A stretch of DNA of 64,000 nucleotides from JADKIH01 sp964595205 (GCA_964595205.1 CAZQOQ010000007.1:113424-177423); one strand, 5' to 3'; shown: positions 10,109 through 20,676, counted from the first letter of the stretch. The notes: generated by a model from the letters alone, not told the origin. Made by a program: numbers and translations.

Positions 10109-13100
10109 CTATTTATTATAAGGAACATCCGATCCAATATACGCATTCCATTCTTCCTGCGTTAAACTTCGAGTAATTTTTGAAGCGAATATTTTTTCAA
10201 ACCAGGAGGTTTTGATCGGATAGTAGCGAATAGTCTTATCGGCACAGGCTGCATATATATACTCGCCATTATTTACTGCTAATGAATTAATACTGCTGTT
10301 GCAGTTTATTTCAATTGGTTTCAGCGAAAGATCGGATAAGTGATAAATATGAATCAGTTTATTAGCCGTAGCGGTTATCAAAAGATCGTTTTTTTCATCG
10401 AGTGAAAGAAAATCAACACTCCCGATTTCATTAAGCGTACGCATCATCTGACCGTTGCCATTAATAATGTGAACTGTTCCATTTGAATATGCGACAACAA
10501 CTATTTTACCGCTTTGTGAACAACGGATACTCTGAACACGAGCGCCGGGATTCGAGGTGAAATTATTTTTATTGTCGCTATTAATGGTGTATAGAGATAC
10601 GATACCGTCTTCGCTTCCCACAAATAATTTTGAATGATCGTTATTGAATGCAAGTGCTTTTATACGCGATGTGAATTTTATTTTTTTCGTCATGGTATAA
10701 TTTTTCCAGATGATCACCGAACTGTCGCGGGCACCGGTTGCAATCAGAGAGCCGTCTTCTGAAAAGACGATAGAACGGATCAGACCATCATGGCCGGATA
10801 ATGTATGAGGTTGCTGCGACGGATTTTTTAAATCATAAATCAAAGCGGAAAAATTCTCAAAACCAATGGCTGCAAAATTTCCGTTGTTGCTCAGGTATGC
10901 AGTGTTCAGTCCCGATTGAGCCCCGCTGAGTTTTAACTCGCTACCGATTTGAAACCCATTCGCATTGTAAATTTTCAGATCGCCGTTTTCAAATATGGAT
11001 GTGATTTTACTTCCGGCGGAATTAAGTGAAGCTACATCTGCAGTCTCACGGATAACGGCCGGCTTAAATGTCGGATCGATTTTCTGCGAAGCAGTAAATA
11101 CAGCAGAGTAGAGCTGTGGGTCATTCAGGTTGCCACGATTTTCATTTACCAGCTTATACGACTGGTATGCAAGCAGTGCAGAAAGCTGCGGATCCTCTTT
11201 TTGTTGAAGAGATTTAAAAGCGATGGTTTGTCCGAGTGAAATCAGGCGAAGACGGGTAGCCTCCATCTGGGCTGAATCGGCCTTTTGTCTCTCTGTTAAT
11301 GCCTCATTGCTTTTTTGCTCAGCAAGTTGCTTCTGCCTCAAAGCTTCCTGCTCCTGCGTCAATGCCCGTTGTGCTTCTTCTTCCGCCTTTGACTTCTGCA
11401 CATCAGCTAGTTTTTTCTGCTCTCCTGCGATATTCGCCTGCAGTTCTGCATATGACTTTGCATCCATTGCCTGCTTCGATGCATCAAGCGCCATCTCTTT
11501 TGCCTTTTCAGCAAGTTGTTTCTGATTTAAGGCTTCTTCCGTTTTTTGTTCTGCTATTACTGTATTCTCCTTTGCTTTCTTTGTCTGAAACAAGGCCCAG
11601 GTTGTAAGAACAGAGACTACAATCATAAATGAAATGACGGCCGACCGGATAAGTTTTTTTCTTCTCTTTATCCTGTTCACTTCGTTTGAACGTTCCTTCG
11701 TGCTTTCCTCGAGGAAATTCATCGCATCTGAGTAATGCTCGTTGTATTGATTAGCCCAGTTCTCGTTGGGATTATTCTTGTTCTTCCAGTCGATTGCAAG
11801 TTGCAATTCAGGGTCACGCCAGAGTCCGGATCTTCCTGCCTTATACAATAACGCTGCGCTGCAAAGGCGACTGTAAATGTCTGCAGATTCCATCTCTTCA
11901 TCAACCCATTCACGAAGGCGGTCCCATCCCCGCATCAGACTTTCGTGTGAAATATCCAATATTGTTGCTGGCGTAATTTCAATTGTTTCGTCGGGAAGTA
12001 TAAACGTCCGGCCAGATTTGCGAAACGGTAAAAGTGTTTCCGATAATTCATCGAATGAAGCACCGGTAATACTTAACAGATTTTTTATCGAAGTCGGTCT
12101 CCTGATTCCCCTGTTGTCGCCGGTTTTTACTGTAAGACATTTATAAACCTGTTCGATCAGTTTCTTTTGCTTGTCGCTTTTCAGTTCATTGAAAGCTTCA
12201 TTTGCATGATTAGACAATGCATGCGACATGGCGCCAATCATCTCGTAATGCCTGAGATCCATCGGCTCTCCCGGCTCTGCTGTTTTAGTCCAGTTGTCCC
12301 ACGTACGCATCAATGCATGCTGTAAAACGGGAAGCTGATCGGGATTATCGCCCAGATCATTAATAACCCGCTGAACAAGGCGTGGCGAGATTTTTCCCTT
12401 TGCAAATTCAACCGGGCCGGTGATCGCTGATTTGTTTTGTTCACGGTTTAAGCGGGGAACCAAATAGTGTCCATCGTTAATTGCTTCTGGCAATCCCTCA
12501 AAACGAATGCAATCACCCAGGAAATCCGACCGCAACGTCAGCAATACATAGATGGGAATATCCCTCTGGCGAACGCTGTCAATAATTAATTGCACGAAGG
12601 CATTTGACTCGACATTATTTTTATCGGTATGCTCGTCGCCGAAGCGAAAAATTTCCTCGAACTGGTCGACGAGAATCAGAAGTCGCCTGTTACCCGTCAT
12701 CAGGTTTCGAACAGACTGAATGAGCCCGAGCGAACTCTGGCTCATTACATCCAGAATATCGTCTTTAAGTTGCTTGTTTTTTTCATCGTCGCCGGTTGAA
12801 AACACCCCATCCTCAGTTAATGCATCAGCAAGATTCCGTAACGGAGTATTACCCGGTTTCATGGAGGCGATTAACCATTCATCCGTTTTGTTACCCAACT
12901 TTCCGTCATGTATAGCGGGTAATAAACCCGCACGGATTAATGAAGATTTTCCGGTTCCCGAAGTACCGACGATTGCAACGAAATGGTTTTGTTCCAGTTT
13001 GCGCAAAAGTTCATTGATGTTTTTCTCCCGGCCAAAAAACAAGTGATGCTCTTTATAGTCGAAAGAACGAAGACCCGGAAAAGGATTAATTGTAATCGCA

Positions 13101-13189
13101 GACATGTCGTATTCGGGTTTAGGTTTTTCTAAATTAATCTCTAACATAGTTAAATAATTGAATTTACCTGCCGTAAAATTTAAATTCAC
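10109..13189 (-). CDS. Membrane-anchored STAND NTPase (nSTAND1) with coiled coil and WD40 repeats
   Basis: The 1026-residue product opens with the nSTAND1 signature NPFPGLRSFDYKEHHLFFGRE (about 35-55). Walker A is GTSGTGKSS (75-83), Walker B LLILVDQFEE (170-179). A later LTLRSDFLGDC and the winged-helix segment ISHESLMRGWDRLREWV (about 413-429) are also typical. One membrane segment lies near 514-535, flanked by basic residues on both sides, so topology is uncertain. Residues about 540-660 are rich in A, E, K and Q and look like a long coiled coil. Residues about 700-1000 hold WD40-like blades (SGHDGLIRSIVFSEDGSLIATGARDSSVIIW-type). STAND proteins are signal-sensing switches; some act in antiphage defence, others in regulation. 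An alternative start is M15 (13147). No effector domain is recognisable. Confidence 0.88.
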   Translation of the reverse strand: MNLNFTAGKFNYLTMLEINLEKPKPEYDMSAITINPFPGLRSFDYKEHHLFFGREKNINELLRKLEQNHFVAIVGTSGTGKSSLIRAGLLPAIHDGKLGNKTDEWLIASMKPGNTPLRNLADALTEDGVFSTGDDEKNKQLKDDILDVMSQSSLGLIQSVRNLMTGNRRLLILVDQFEEIFRFGDEHTDKNNVESNAFVQLIIDSVRQRDIPIYVLLTLRSDFLGDCIRFEGLPEAINDGHYLVPRLNREQNKSAITGPVEFAKGKISPRLVQRVINDLGDNPDQLPVLQHALMRTWDNWTKTAEPGEPMDLRHYEMIGAMSHALSNHANEAFNELKSDKQKKLIEQVYKCLTVKTGDNRGIRRPTSIKNLLSITGASFDELSETLLPFRKSGRTFILPDETIEITPATILDISHESLMRGWDRLREWVDEEMESADIYSRLCSAALLYKAGRSGLWRDPELQLAIDWKNKNNPNENWANQYNEHYSDAMNFLEESTKERSNEVNRIKRRKKLIRSAVISFMIVVSVLTTWALFQTKKAKENTVIAEQKTEEALNQKQLAEKAKEMALDASKQAMDAKSYAELQANIAGEQKKLADVQKSKAEEEAQRALTQEQEALRQKQLAEQKSNEALTERQKADSAQMEATRLRLISLGQTIAFKSLQQKEDPQLSALLAYQSYKLVNENRGNLNDPQLYSAVFTASQKIDPTFKPAVIRETADVASLNSAGSKITSIFENGDLKIYNANGFQIGSELKLSGAQSGLNTAYLSNNGNFAAIGFENFSALIYDLKNPSQQPHTLSGHDGLIRSIVFSEDGSLIATGARDSSVIIWKNYTMTKKIKFTSRIKALAFNNDHSKLFVGSEDGIVSLYTINSDNKNNFTSNPGARVQSIRCSQSGKIVVVAYSNGTVHIINGNGQMMRTLNEIGSVDFLSLDEKNDLLITATANKLIHIYHLSDLSLKPIEINCNSSINSLAVNNGEYIYAACADKTIRYYPIKTSWFEKIFASKITRSLTQEEWNAYIGSDVPYNK

Positions 13190-13506
13190 CGGATGACCGG
13201 AATTTCAGGAATGAATTCGGCCATCATATTAAGCCAAACGTAAAAAACTACTCTATAAGGTCAATAAGCGAATGTACAACTGGTAAAACCCAGTGTATAT
13301 TCTGAATGATAGGTAAGGCCCGACCCGGATGATTCAGTATAAATTTTGAAAAAATACCGTTCATGAGCCGGTTTGATTTCTTTCCTGAATTTATTTTAAG
13401 CTTTAATATCTTGAGTTCTTGCAGGTAAACAGAGTTAGCGTTGTATAAAAAATTGTATGTTTACAAAGTACATTTATAAGTCGAAACTTTTATCAAAACC
13501 ACTTTT
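13190..13506. other. Divergent intergenic region, 317 bp, no gene seen
   Basis: The gap lies between the STAND-WD40 gene and the TPR membrane protein, transcribed in opposite directions. It is AT-rich near the rightward start and should contain both promoters. No clear TTTG/TAnnTTTG pair with standard spacing was found. Confidence 0.4.
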
Positions 13507-15228
13507 ATGCAATTGCGATTTTTTATAATTCTGCTCACAATTTTTTCCCCTTTATTGAAACTTAAGGCCCAGAATGAATTCAAAATTGACAGTCTTACAC
13601 GTGAATTGAAGGAGGCAACAGACCCTGTTGCCAAATTTGAACTGTGGCAGCAACTGAGTTTTTTGGAGGAACCCCAAAATAAATATAAGAATAGCCTGTT
13701 GCTTAATGCTGAATTAAGCGGCAGCACAGAGTTGCAATTGCGCACCTATCGCCTGTTATCACAGTTGTTGCCGGACTCCTCCCAGATTTACCTGGACAAA
13801 ATGTTAGCATTGGCTAAGGAAAAAAAGAGTGAAGAATACCAGGGATGGTATTATTTGCTTAGTGGCATGGACCAATACTTTGTAAAAAATAATACCGCCA
13901 AAGCGTTGGAATTGACAAGGGAGGCAAATACGATTGCGGTAACTAATCATTTTGATTCACTCGCTTTTGAGGTGAACGGCATGTTTAGTATTATTTACAA
14001 TGAAAAAGGCGAACGATTGAAGGAGTACAAATCTTATATGTTGCAGCTCTCCCTGGCTGAAAAGATAAATGATGGCAAGGTAGCTTTGGGCGCTTACTGG
14101 CAGATATTCTGGTTTTATAACAAACTGAAACAGTATCAAAAGGCAAAGGAATGCGCCCTTAAAATTTTGGAAATCGGAGAAAAGAAGGACTGGCCCGAGT
14201 GGATAGAGGGTGGGCATCACCTGCTGACTCACTATTATACAAATGTGGGTGAATTTGAGACTGCAAAGTATTATTATGATGAAACAAATAAGCTGCGCAA
14301 GCAAAACCATAGTGAGATAGCGGAGGATGATGACCTGATGGACATCTATACAAATGCAGGCGACTACGAAAAATTACTTCGGGTTTTGCAAAAATCGGAC
14401 ATTAAAAAAAATTATTTTAAGAGAGATAGTTCAGGCTATGAATATTACGGGCAACTCGCAGGCTGCTATACAAAATTGGGAATTAAAGATTCAGCATTTT
14501 TTTTCCTGGAAAAAATGAAGGAAGCAAACAAAGAAAAAGAGATTAATAAATGGCAGTACTTTTCAACTCTCGGAGATTATTATAAACTAATAGATGATGT
14601 AGATAAGGCAGCTCTTAATTATGCAAGGGCCGATTCCGGTGTCGGTTTAGGTAATAATATCGAAGCACGCATTGAACGCTATGCCAATCTTGACACTCTC
14701 TTTAAGCGAAGGGGAAATTTTCAGAAGGCATACTACTATAAAACCCTTTGGATGCAATACAAAGACAGTGCAGCGGCTTTGTCCAGGGACGGAGACCTGG
14801 TGGTAATGGAGATTGAGAACGAGAACCAACGAATGGAATCAGAGAAAAGAGAAAGCCATAATATCCAGTACATGGGCATAACGGCCGGGCTCGCTTCAGT
14901 ATTTATACTCTTGGTATTGTTAGGAGTATTCAGTTCAGGCACAACGATCATCAGGGGTTTGAGTTTTTTTGCTTTTATTTTCTTTTTTGAATTCCTGATT
15001 TTATTGTTTGACAATGCAATTCACAAATTCACGCATGGTGAACCATGGAAAGTACTCTCTGTTAAAATTGTTTTGATTGCAATGCTCTTACCGCTGCATC
15101 ACTATGTAGAAAAGAAAGTAGTGAATCATCTGTTGCATCGGAAGAAATTCAAATTTCCTGGTTGGAAAAAAGTCAGACCGCAGATGCCTGCAACTGTAGA
15201 GAACCGAATAGAAAATTCCAAAGAATAA
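13507..15228 (+). CDS. TPR protein with C-terminal membrane domain
   Basis: The 573-residue product has a signal peptide (MQLRFFIILLTIFSPLLKLKAQ). Residues about 30-430 are helical TPR-like repeats (KQYQKAKECALKILEIGEK; GEFETAKYYYDETNKLRK). Three hydrophobic segments follow at about 455-475, 480-505 and 515-535, ending in a basic cytosolic tail (VVNHLLHRKKFKFPGWKK). The layout resembles the sensory half of Bacteroidota TPR histidine kinases, but no kinase, cyclase or DNA-binding domain is present. The periplasmic TPR part may bind a protein partner. Function is unknown. Confidence 0.8.
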   Translation: MQLRFFIILLTIFSPLLKLKAQNEFKIDSLTRELKEATDPVAKFELWQQLSFLEEPQNKYKNSLLLNAELSGSTELQLRTYRLLSQLLPDSSQIYLDKMLALAKEKKSEEYQGWYYLLSGMDQYFVKNNTAKALELTREANTIAVTNHFDSLAFEVNGMFSIIYNEKGERLKEYKSYMLQLSLAEKINDGKVALGAYWQIFWFYNKLKQYQKAKECALKILEIGEKKDWPEWIEGGHHLLTHYYTNVGEFETAKYYYDETNKLRKQNHSEIAEDDDLMDIYTNAGDYEKLLRVLQKSDIKKNYFKRDSSGYEYYGQLAGCYTKLGIKDSAFFFLEKMKEANKEKEINKWQYFSTLGDYYKLIDDVDKAALNYARADSGVGLGNNIEARIERYANLDTLFKRRGNFQKAYYYKTLWMQYKDSAAALSRDGDLVVMEIENENQRMESEKRESHNIQYMGITAGLASVFILLVLLGVFSSGTTIIRGLSFFAFIFFFEFLILLFDNAIHKFTHGEPWKVLSVKIVLIAMLLPLHHYVEKKVVNHLLHRKKFKFPGWKKVRPQMPATVENRIENSKE

Positions 15229-15319
15229 CACATAAGGTTTTGCAGGAACTTTATCATTTCAGTTACAGGGAACTTCAGTGAAGCCCAAAAACAGCTTGTT
15301 CCAGGTTAAGACAAATACC

Positions 15320-15772
15320 TTATCCGGCATCATCCTGTATATCCGGCTCAACCAGTCTCATGAGTTTATCGAGTGAATCCTGCCAGCCCAGGTAACATAA
15401 ATCGACAGGAATAACTTCCGGGATGTTCTCCTGCACTATATTAATTTCAGTTCCGCCGACAACTTTTTTCATTTTAACGGTAGTAGTCATTTCACCGGGC
15501 AGATTTGGATCATCAAACATGTCAGTATACTTAATAAATTCATTCGGTTTTAATTCAAGATATTTCCCGCCAAACGAATGACTTTTGCCTGTTGTAAAAT
15601 TCTGAAAAGACATTTTGTATGTACCATTTACTTCAACTTTCATTTCGTGAACTGTACATAAATAACCATAAGGTGGCAGCCAGGATGCAATAGCTGTCGC
15701 TTCCGTAAAGGCACGATATAATTTTTCGGGAGTGGTTTTAAATACTCTGTATAAGGAAACGTTGTTGGACAT
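15320..15772 (-). CDS. SRPBCC / AHSA1-like ligand-binding protein
   Basis: The 150-residue product has the family opening (VFKTTPEKLYRAFTEATAIASWLPP, split across about residues 9-34), the middle strand block (GGKYLELKPNEFIKYTDMF) and the final helix (LGWQDSLDKLMRLVEP) of the START-like AHSA1 group. Members are small cytosolic helix-grip proteins that hold hydrophobic ligands; the ligand cannot be told from sequence. It stands alone between a TPR gene and a T9SS cargo gene. Confidence 0.9.
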   Translation of the reverse strand: MSNNVSLYRVFKTTPEKLYRAFTEATAIASWLPPYGYLCTVHEMKVEVNGTYKMSFQNFTTGKSHSFGGKYLELKPNEFIKYTDMFDDPNLPGEMTTTVKMKKVVGGTEINIVQENIPEVIPVDLCYLGWQDSLDKLMRLVEPDIQDDAG

Positions 15773-15883
15773 TTGTAGTCAGTTTTTATTAATTTATGTT
15801 CAATGATATGTATAAAGTACTTTTAAATATCTGTGCCAGCAATTCTGAGTAAATTCTTCCAATTCAATTGAAATTTATTTTAT

Positions 15884-15891
15884 TAAATTTG
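15884..15891 (+). promoter_or_regulatory. Bacteroidota -7 element (TAAATTTG)
   Basis: TAAATTTG matches TAnnTTTG and lies 47 bp before the start of the next secreted-protein gene. The nearest TTG upstream (15868-15870) is only 13 bp away, shorter than usual, so the -33 part is doubtful. Confidence 0.4.
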
Positions 15892-15938
15892 AAACTCTGA
15901 ACCTAAACTTTTTTATAAAGCAATAACTTCAAAAATAA

Positions 15939-18350
15939 ATGGGGAAACGCAGCTTCATAAAAAAATTAATAATTTTATTATTGATTTTAACTCCGACTTT
16001 CACATATTCTCAATGGAAAATTCTCGGCAATGATAATTCGTTCATATTCGCACCGACCTATCAAATCAAATCCATGTGCAGCGATGCTGCAGGAAATATA
16101 TATGCCGGCGGATTATTTCATGACTACACTCAAAAATATGGTTTAGCAAAATTTGATGGAAGTGTATGGAGTGAATTAGGAGGACCATTGGGACTTTTAG
16201 CAAACGGTTTTCTTATAGCTACCTGTGTGGACCCTTCAGGAAATGTATATACAGGCGGATACTTCAATCATCTTGGTGATATATATGTTGCAAAATATGA
16301 CGGAACAGCCTGGAGTGAATTAGGAGGTGCAGGTTCTTTTCCGATAGACGGAGCAATCATATCGATGTGCAGCGACCCATCCGGGAATATCTACGTTGCA
16401 GGTATGAATGGAGGCGGACCAGGTTATTCTGTCGTAAAATTCAATGGAAGCATCTGGCAGGGTACCGGCCTCATGGCAAATCAGGCGATTTCATCAATTT
16501 GCAGTGATAAATTCGGAAATATTTATGCCGCAGGTAGTTTTACGAATAGTATGGGTCAACCCTACGTAGCGAAATACGACGGCACGATGTGGGCTGAGTT
16601 GATTGGAACAAACAGCCTGGATGCAAACTCTGGAATAAATTCTGTTTGCAGCGATTCAACAGGAAATATTTATGCTGCGGGTTCATTCTACAATTCTTCC
16701 GGATCACGATATGTTGCAAAGTTCGATGGCACCTCCTGGAGTGAGTTAGGCGGATTGAATGCACTCAATGCTAATTCTGCTATCGTTAGTATTTCCTGCG
16801 ATCAGGCCGGGAATGTTTATGCCGGCGGTTTATTTACGAATGTTTCAAACGAAATATATATATCAAAGTATGACGGCAATTCATGGACTGAATTGGGCGG
16901 AGCAAATTCACTGGATGCAAACAATCTTGAAATAAGTTCCATTTGTACTGATCCATCCGGTAATGTTTATGCTACCGGATTGTTTACTGACGAACTGGGA
17001 AAATATTACGTCGCAAAATATGATGGAAGCTCATGGTCGGAGTTGGGTAAAGTCAAAGGTCTTGCCGTAAACAATACTATCAATACGATACATGCCGGCA
17101 GAACGGCTAATGTTTATGCTGCCGGTTCTTTTAAAAATTCAATCTACAATTATTTTGTGGCTGAATACGACGGTGTCGATTGGAGAGAGCTGGGCGGTTT
17201 TAATTCCCTCGCCGCGAATGATGAGATATATTCCATTACCAGTGATTCGCTTGGAAATGTTTATGCAGCCGGGAAATTCAAAAATACCTTTGGTTTTCCA
17301 AACCATCGTTACGTAGCTAAATTCGATGGCAACTCTTGGAGTGAGCTGGGCGGCTTTGATTCACTTTCTGCAAACGGAGATATTAATTCACTTTGCACCG
17401 ACGTATCGGGAAATATATATGCTGCGGGAAAATTTACTAATGCTTTCGGAAGGAATTACGTAGCAAAATATGATGGAAGTGCATGGAGCGAGGTTGGCGG
17501 TGCTAATTCTATCCGGAGTAGTATTAATATTAATTCCCTTTGCACTGATGCTTTAGGAAATATTTATGCTGCCGGTAAATTCCTGGATTCCATCGGAAAT
17601 ATTCACGTAGAAAAATTCGATGGCACCTCCTGGAGTGATTTAGGGACAAATGGTATTTTTAATCAGAATGCAGAAGTTAATTCTATCTGCAGTGACCCGT
17701 TTGGAAACATATATGCTGCCGGGACTTTTACAAATGCATCGGGTAATTATTATGTAGCGAAATTCGATGGAAGTGTGTGGAGCGAATTAGGTGGACTGAA
17801 TGCTCTGGCTGCAAACAATTCAATAAATTCGATATGCAGCGATAGATTTGGTAACATTTATGCTGCCGGAGGATATACGAATGGAAGCTGGAATTATATT
17901 TCCATGTATGATGGCCACTCCTGGAATAGCGTAGGTGGTTTCAATCAAATCATCCTAAACACTCCAATTAAATCTATTTGTTCGGATAATTTTAACAACC
18001 TCTATTCATCAGGATTTTTTGGCGCAAATATGAATACATTTTGTGAAATAAACAGCGTTGCATTTTTTCATGATGCAACACTTCAGGTGGGAAGTGTCGG
18101 TGCGGAAAATGATGTTAGCATTTATCCAAATCCAACAAATGATTTTTTTACATTTCAGATAAAATCATCGACTACAGAAAATTCATCATTTGAATTGATA
18201 GACCTTACCGGTCGAATTGTGATGCGTCAAAAAATTCTTACCGCTCAAAAAACAATTTCTGTTTCCACTGCAGAATTGGAGAGAGGCATTTATTTACTCA
18301 GGATGCATACGGGAAATCAGGATTCGGTATTTAAGATCATAAGAGAGTAG
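15939..18350 (+). CDS. Beta-propeller repeat protein, T9SS cargo
   Basis: The 803-residue product has a signal peptide (about 1-25, ending TYSQ). It then repeats a roughly 50-residue unit about fourteen times, with core SICSDxxGNIYAAGxF followed by YVAKYDGxxWSELGG. This is the pattern of SBBP/NHL-like propeller blades; fourteen units could form two seven-bladed propellers. Residues about 725-803 are a T9SS type A sorting domain (VSIYPNPTNDFFTF to VFKIIRE). The repeats are unusually regular and may recombine. It should be secreted to the surface; the ligand is unknown. Confidence 0.9.
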   Translation: MGKRSFIKKLIILLLILTPTFTYSQWKILGNDNSFIFAPTYQIKSMCSDAAGNIYAGGLFHDYTQKYGLAKFDGSVWSELGGPLGLLANGFLIATCVDPSGNVYTGGYFNHLGDIYVAKYDGTAWSELGGAGSFPIDGAIISMCSDPSGNIYVAGMNGGGPGYSVVKFNGSIWQGTGLMANQAISSICSDKFGNIYAAGSFTNSMGQPYVAKYDGTMWAELIGTNSLDANSGINSVCSDSTGNIYAAGSFYNSSGSRYVAKFDGTSWSELGGLNALNANSAIVSISCDQAGNVYAGGLFTNVSNEIYISKYDGNSWTELGGANSLDANNLEISSICTDPSGNVYATGLFTDELGKYYVAKYDGSSWSELGKVKGLAVNNTINTIHAGRTANVYAAGSFKNSIYNYFVAEYDGVDWRELGGFNSLAANDEIYSITSDSLGNVYAAGKFKNTFGFPNHRYVAKFDGNSWSELGGFDSLSANGDINSLCTDVSGNIYAAGKFTNAFGRNYVAKYDGSAWSEVGGANSIRSSININSLCTDALGNIYAAGKFLDSIGNIHVEKFDGTSWSDLGTNGIFNQNAEVNSICSDPFGNIYAAGTFTNASGNYYVAKFDGSVWSELGGLNALAANNSINSICSDRFGNIYAAGGYTNGSWNYISMYDGHSWNSVGGFNQIILNTPIKSICSDNFNNLYSSGFFGANMNTFCEINSVAFFHDATLQVGSVGAENDVSIYPNPTNDFFTFQIKSSTTENSSFELIDLTGRIVMRQKILTAQKTISVSTAELERGIYLLRMHTGNQDSVFKIIRE

Positions 18351-18491
18351 TTTAAGTTACACAGTTTTCTTTCTTAAGGACCCCGATAGTCGAAATCCTG
18401 TATAGAATTTGCTTAGCGATGGACTTCCCCGGCGAGAGTGAACACAGATACATAGATGGAAGGGCGCAAATAGACATAACAGTATCTTAAA

Positions 18492-20507
18492 TTATTGTTT
18501 AACAAATCGCATTCTGCAAATTTGATTGTCAACAATAACCTCAACAATATAAATTCCAGTAGTCAAATTTGAAACATTAATCTTTTTTCTTCTTTCATCG
18601 ATCAGTGTTTTAAATTGTAGTCCTCCTGTCAAGTCAAAGATCTTTACATTGATATTTAATTTATTTGATGGAACATTTATTTCCAACAAATCAACTACTG
18701 GATTTGGGGATAATGTCATTTTTAAATCATTTTTATTTTCCAGTATAGAAGTAGCTATCTGCGGTCTTACATTTAAATAAATCATAGCATTATTATTTCT
18801 CATCATAAAAAATCCCTGGCAAAATGTATTTGAACAACCGACAGAATCTATAATTGAAAGGCAAACATTATAAAAACCAGCAGCAGAATATGTATGATTT
18901 GGATATTGAATTGTGTCGATTGCAGATCCATCACCCCAATTCCATGAAAAGCTCAACGGTAATGTGCCTGAAGCCCGATTAATTGCATAATAATGATGGG
19001 GAATTGTGTCAGGGTAAACATCAAAATGTGCAGAACAATTTCCTGTCATGACAATAACCGTATCGCATGAAATACAACCAGAATTATCAGATACACATAC
19101 GGCATATGTTCCTTGCAGAAGACCAGAAGCTGTATCTGTAAATTGAATAGGAGAAGTATACCAGGTGTAATTAAACGGATGATTGCCACCAGTAACATTT
19201 ACCCAGGCGATTCCGTCTGAACACGAACTGCATGTAGTATTATTTGAGTTTGCATTAATAGTGAAACCCGTACAATTTGTTGAATCCACAAAAAATGGAC
19301 TACATGCAGTACAACCATTCGCATCCGTCACACATACTATGTAATTACCTGATGAGAGCCCTATTGCAGTTTGGGTGGTTTGCAAAGGTGTAGTATTCCA
19401 TGTATAAGTAATCGGCTGAGTTGAATTTAATACATGAGCACTCGCACGCCCATCATGACATGTATCGCATGTCGCATTAATAACACTAACTGAAACAATA
19501 ATATTACATCCTGTAATATAACAATTAAGGGTATCAGTTGGAATAAAATCAAGAAGACCTAAACTAAGGTTGTCATGACCATCATAAATTACAGCGGCCG
19601 TAGAAATAGAATCCGTTGTACACCAATAATTATTTTCAATACAATTCGAATTGGCGTTGTTCTCATATTTTAAATCGTAGATTGTATTTGAGCAAATTTT
19701 ATTACAATAAATTCGATTCATTTCACTAAAAAGATCAATACCAATATTGTTATTTTCAATTTGATTTCCCTTAATAAGGGAGAAAGTGTTCCCTCCATCC
19801 AGCTTTATACCTATAGTGTTATAACTTATCTCATTATAAAGAATTGAATCGCCATTTGGGATATTAATTCCAACCACGGAATTTGAATCAATGATGCAGT
19901 ACTTCACAGTAGTGCCATAGCAATTATAAATACCATAATCATTATTAATAATCTGGCAATTTTGGATTGATGATTTTACATAATACAATCCATAGGTATT
20001 ATATCTAAATTCACATTCTTGTATCAGTGCGCGTTGGGTGCTGCTGTTATAAATTCCCCGGTTATTATAACTAAAAGCGGAATGTTTAACTGTAAGAAAA
20101 TTGATATTTGTATTAATTCCCTTATCAGCATATTGAAAATTACAATAAGCAAAATCAGAATTTAAACTTGCATTTAGCAAAATGCCACTATATATTCCTT
20201 TTGTTGGCGTTACAGAATTGCTTGTAAAAGTAATTGAATCGGTAACAGTGCCCAAAGCAATTATTCTTGATTGGCGGATTTCAAGAAATTTATTATCCTC
20301 AAATTTCACTGTAACGCCTGGCTCTATTGTTAACGTATAACCCGGAAATAAAACAACGGTGTCAACAATAATATACGGGCTGTTTGCCAAAGTCCATGTT
20401 GTATTTGAGAATATTCCTCCACTGACATTTGTCTGTGCTTTGGAAGGAAACAGATTGCCAGATATTAAAATTAGCAGGGCTAAAATAAAATTTATACTGT
20501 TTTTCAT
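18492..20507 (-). CDS. Beta-helix protein with SprB-like repeats and PKD domain, T9SS cargo
   Basis: The 671-residue product has a signal peptide ending SKAQ. Residues about 60-305 are a right-handed beta-helix of the NosD/pectate-lyase-like type, with many short N/I-rich turns (NRGIYNSSTQRALIQ; YNTIGIKLDGGNTFSLIKG). Two SprB-like modules follow (ATCDTCHDGRASAHVLN and TTCSSCSDGIAWVNVTGG). A PKD domain then appears (LSFSWNWGDGSAIDTIQYPNHTYSAAGFYNV, about 515-550). The end is a T9SS type A sorting domain (MTLSPNPVVDLLEI to MRFVKQ). SprB repeats are named from a Flavobacterium gliding adhesin; sharing the module does not prove a motility role. It is convergent with the preceding propeller gene. 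Confidence 0.9.
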   Translation of the reverse strand: MKNSINFILALLILISGNLFPSKAQTNVSGGIFSNTTWTLANSPYIIVDTVVLFPGYTLTIEPGVTVKFEDNKFLEIRQSRIIALGTVTDSITFTSNSVTPTKGIYSGILLNASLNSDFAYCNFQYADKGINTNINFLTVKHSAFSYNNRGIYNSSTQRALIQECEFRYNTYGLYYVKSSIQNCQIINNDYGIYNCYGTTVKYCIIDSNSVVGINIPNGDSILYNEISYNTIGIKLDGGNTFSLIKGNQIENNNIGIDLFSEMNRIYCNKICSNTIYDLKYENNANSNCIENNYWCTTDSISTAAVIYDGHDNLSLGLLDFIPTDTLNCYITGCNIIVSVSVINATCDTCHDGRASAHVLNSTQPITYTWNTTPLQTTQTAIGLSSGNYIVCVTDANGCTACSPFFVDSTNCTGFTINANSNNTTCSSCSDGIAWVNVTGGNHPFNYTWYTSPIQFTDTASGLLQGTYAVCVSDNSGCISCDTVIVMTGNCSAHFDVYPDTIPHHYYAINRASGTLPLSFSWNWGDGSAIDTIQYPNHTYSAAGFYNVCLSIIDSVGCSNTFCQGFFMMRNNNAMIYLNVRPQIATSILENKNDLKMTLSPNPVVDLLEINVPSNKLNINVKIFDLTGGLQFKTLIDERRKKINVSNLTTGIYIVEVIVDNQICRMRFVKQ

Positions 20508-20676
20508 TTTATAGTTTTTAAAATGACATTTGTTTTAAGGCACTTATAGAATTTCTAAATTAATTAGAATACATTACAATTCAAAGTACTATTTTGTGAG
20601 TTAAAATAAATCGCCTGAACTTTGTGTAGTCATTCAGAAAAAGTCAATTTATTTTTTTTAATATCTTTATCAATAT

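Noticed and set aside
11223..11607. Open frames on the plus strand, cysteine- and serine-rich
   Set aside because: They are the antisense of the coiled-coil region of the STAND-WD40 gene; the odd composition comes from the repeated A/E/K/Q codons.
10109..13189. Considered calling the STAND-WD40 gene an antiphage Avs-type system
   Set aside because: No effector domain such as a nuclease, protease or SIR2 is fused, and no defence genes adjoin, so only a general signalling switch can be supported.
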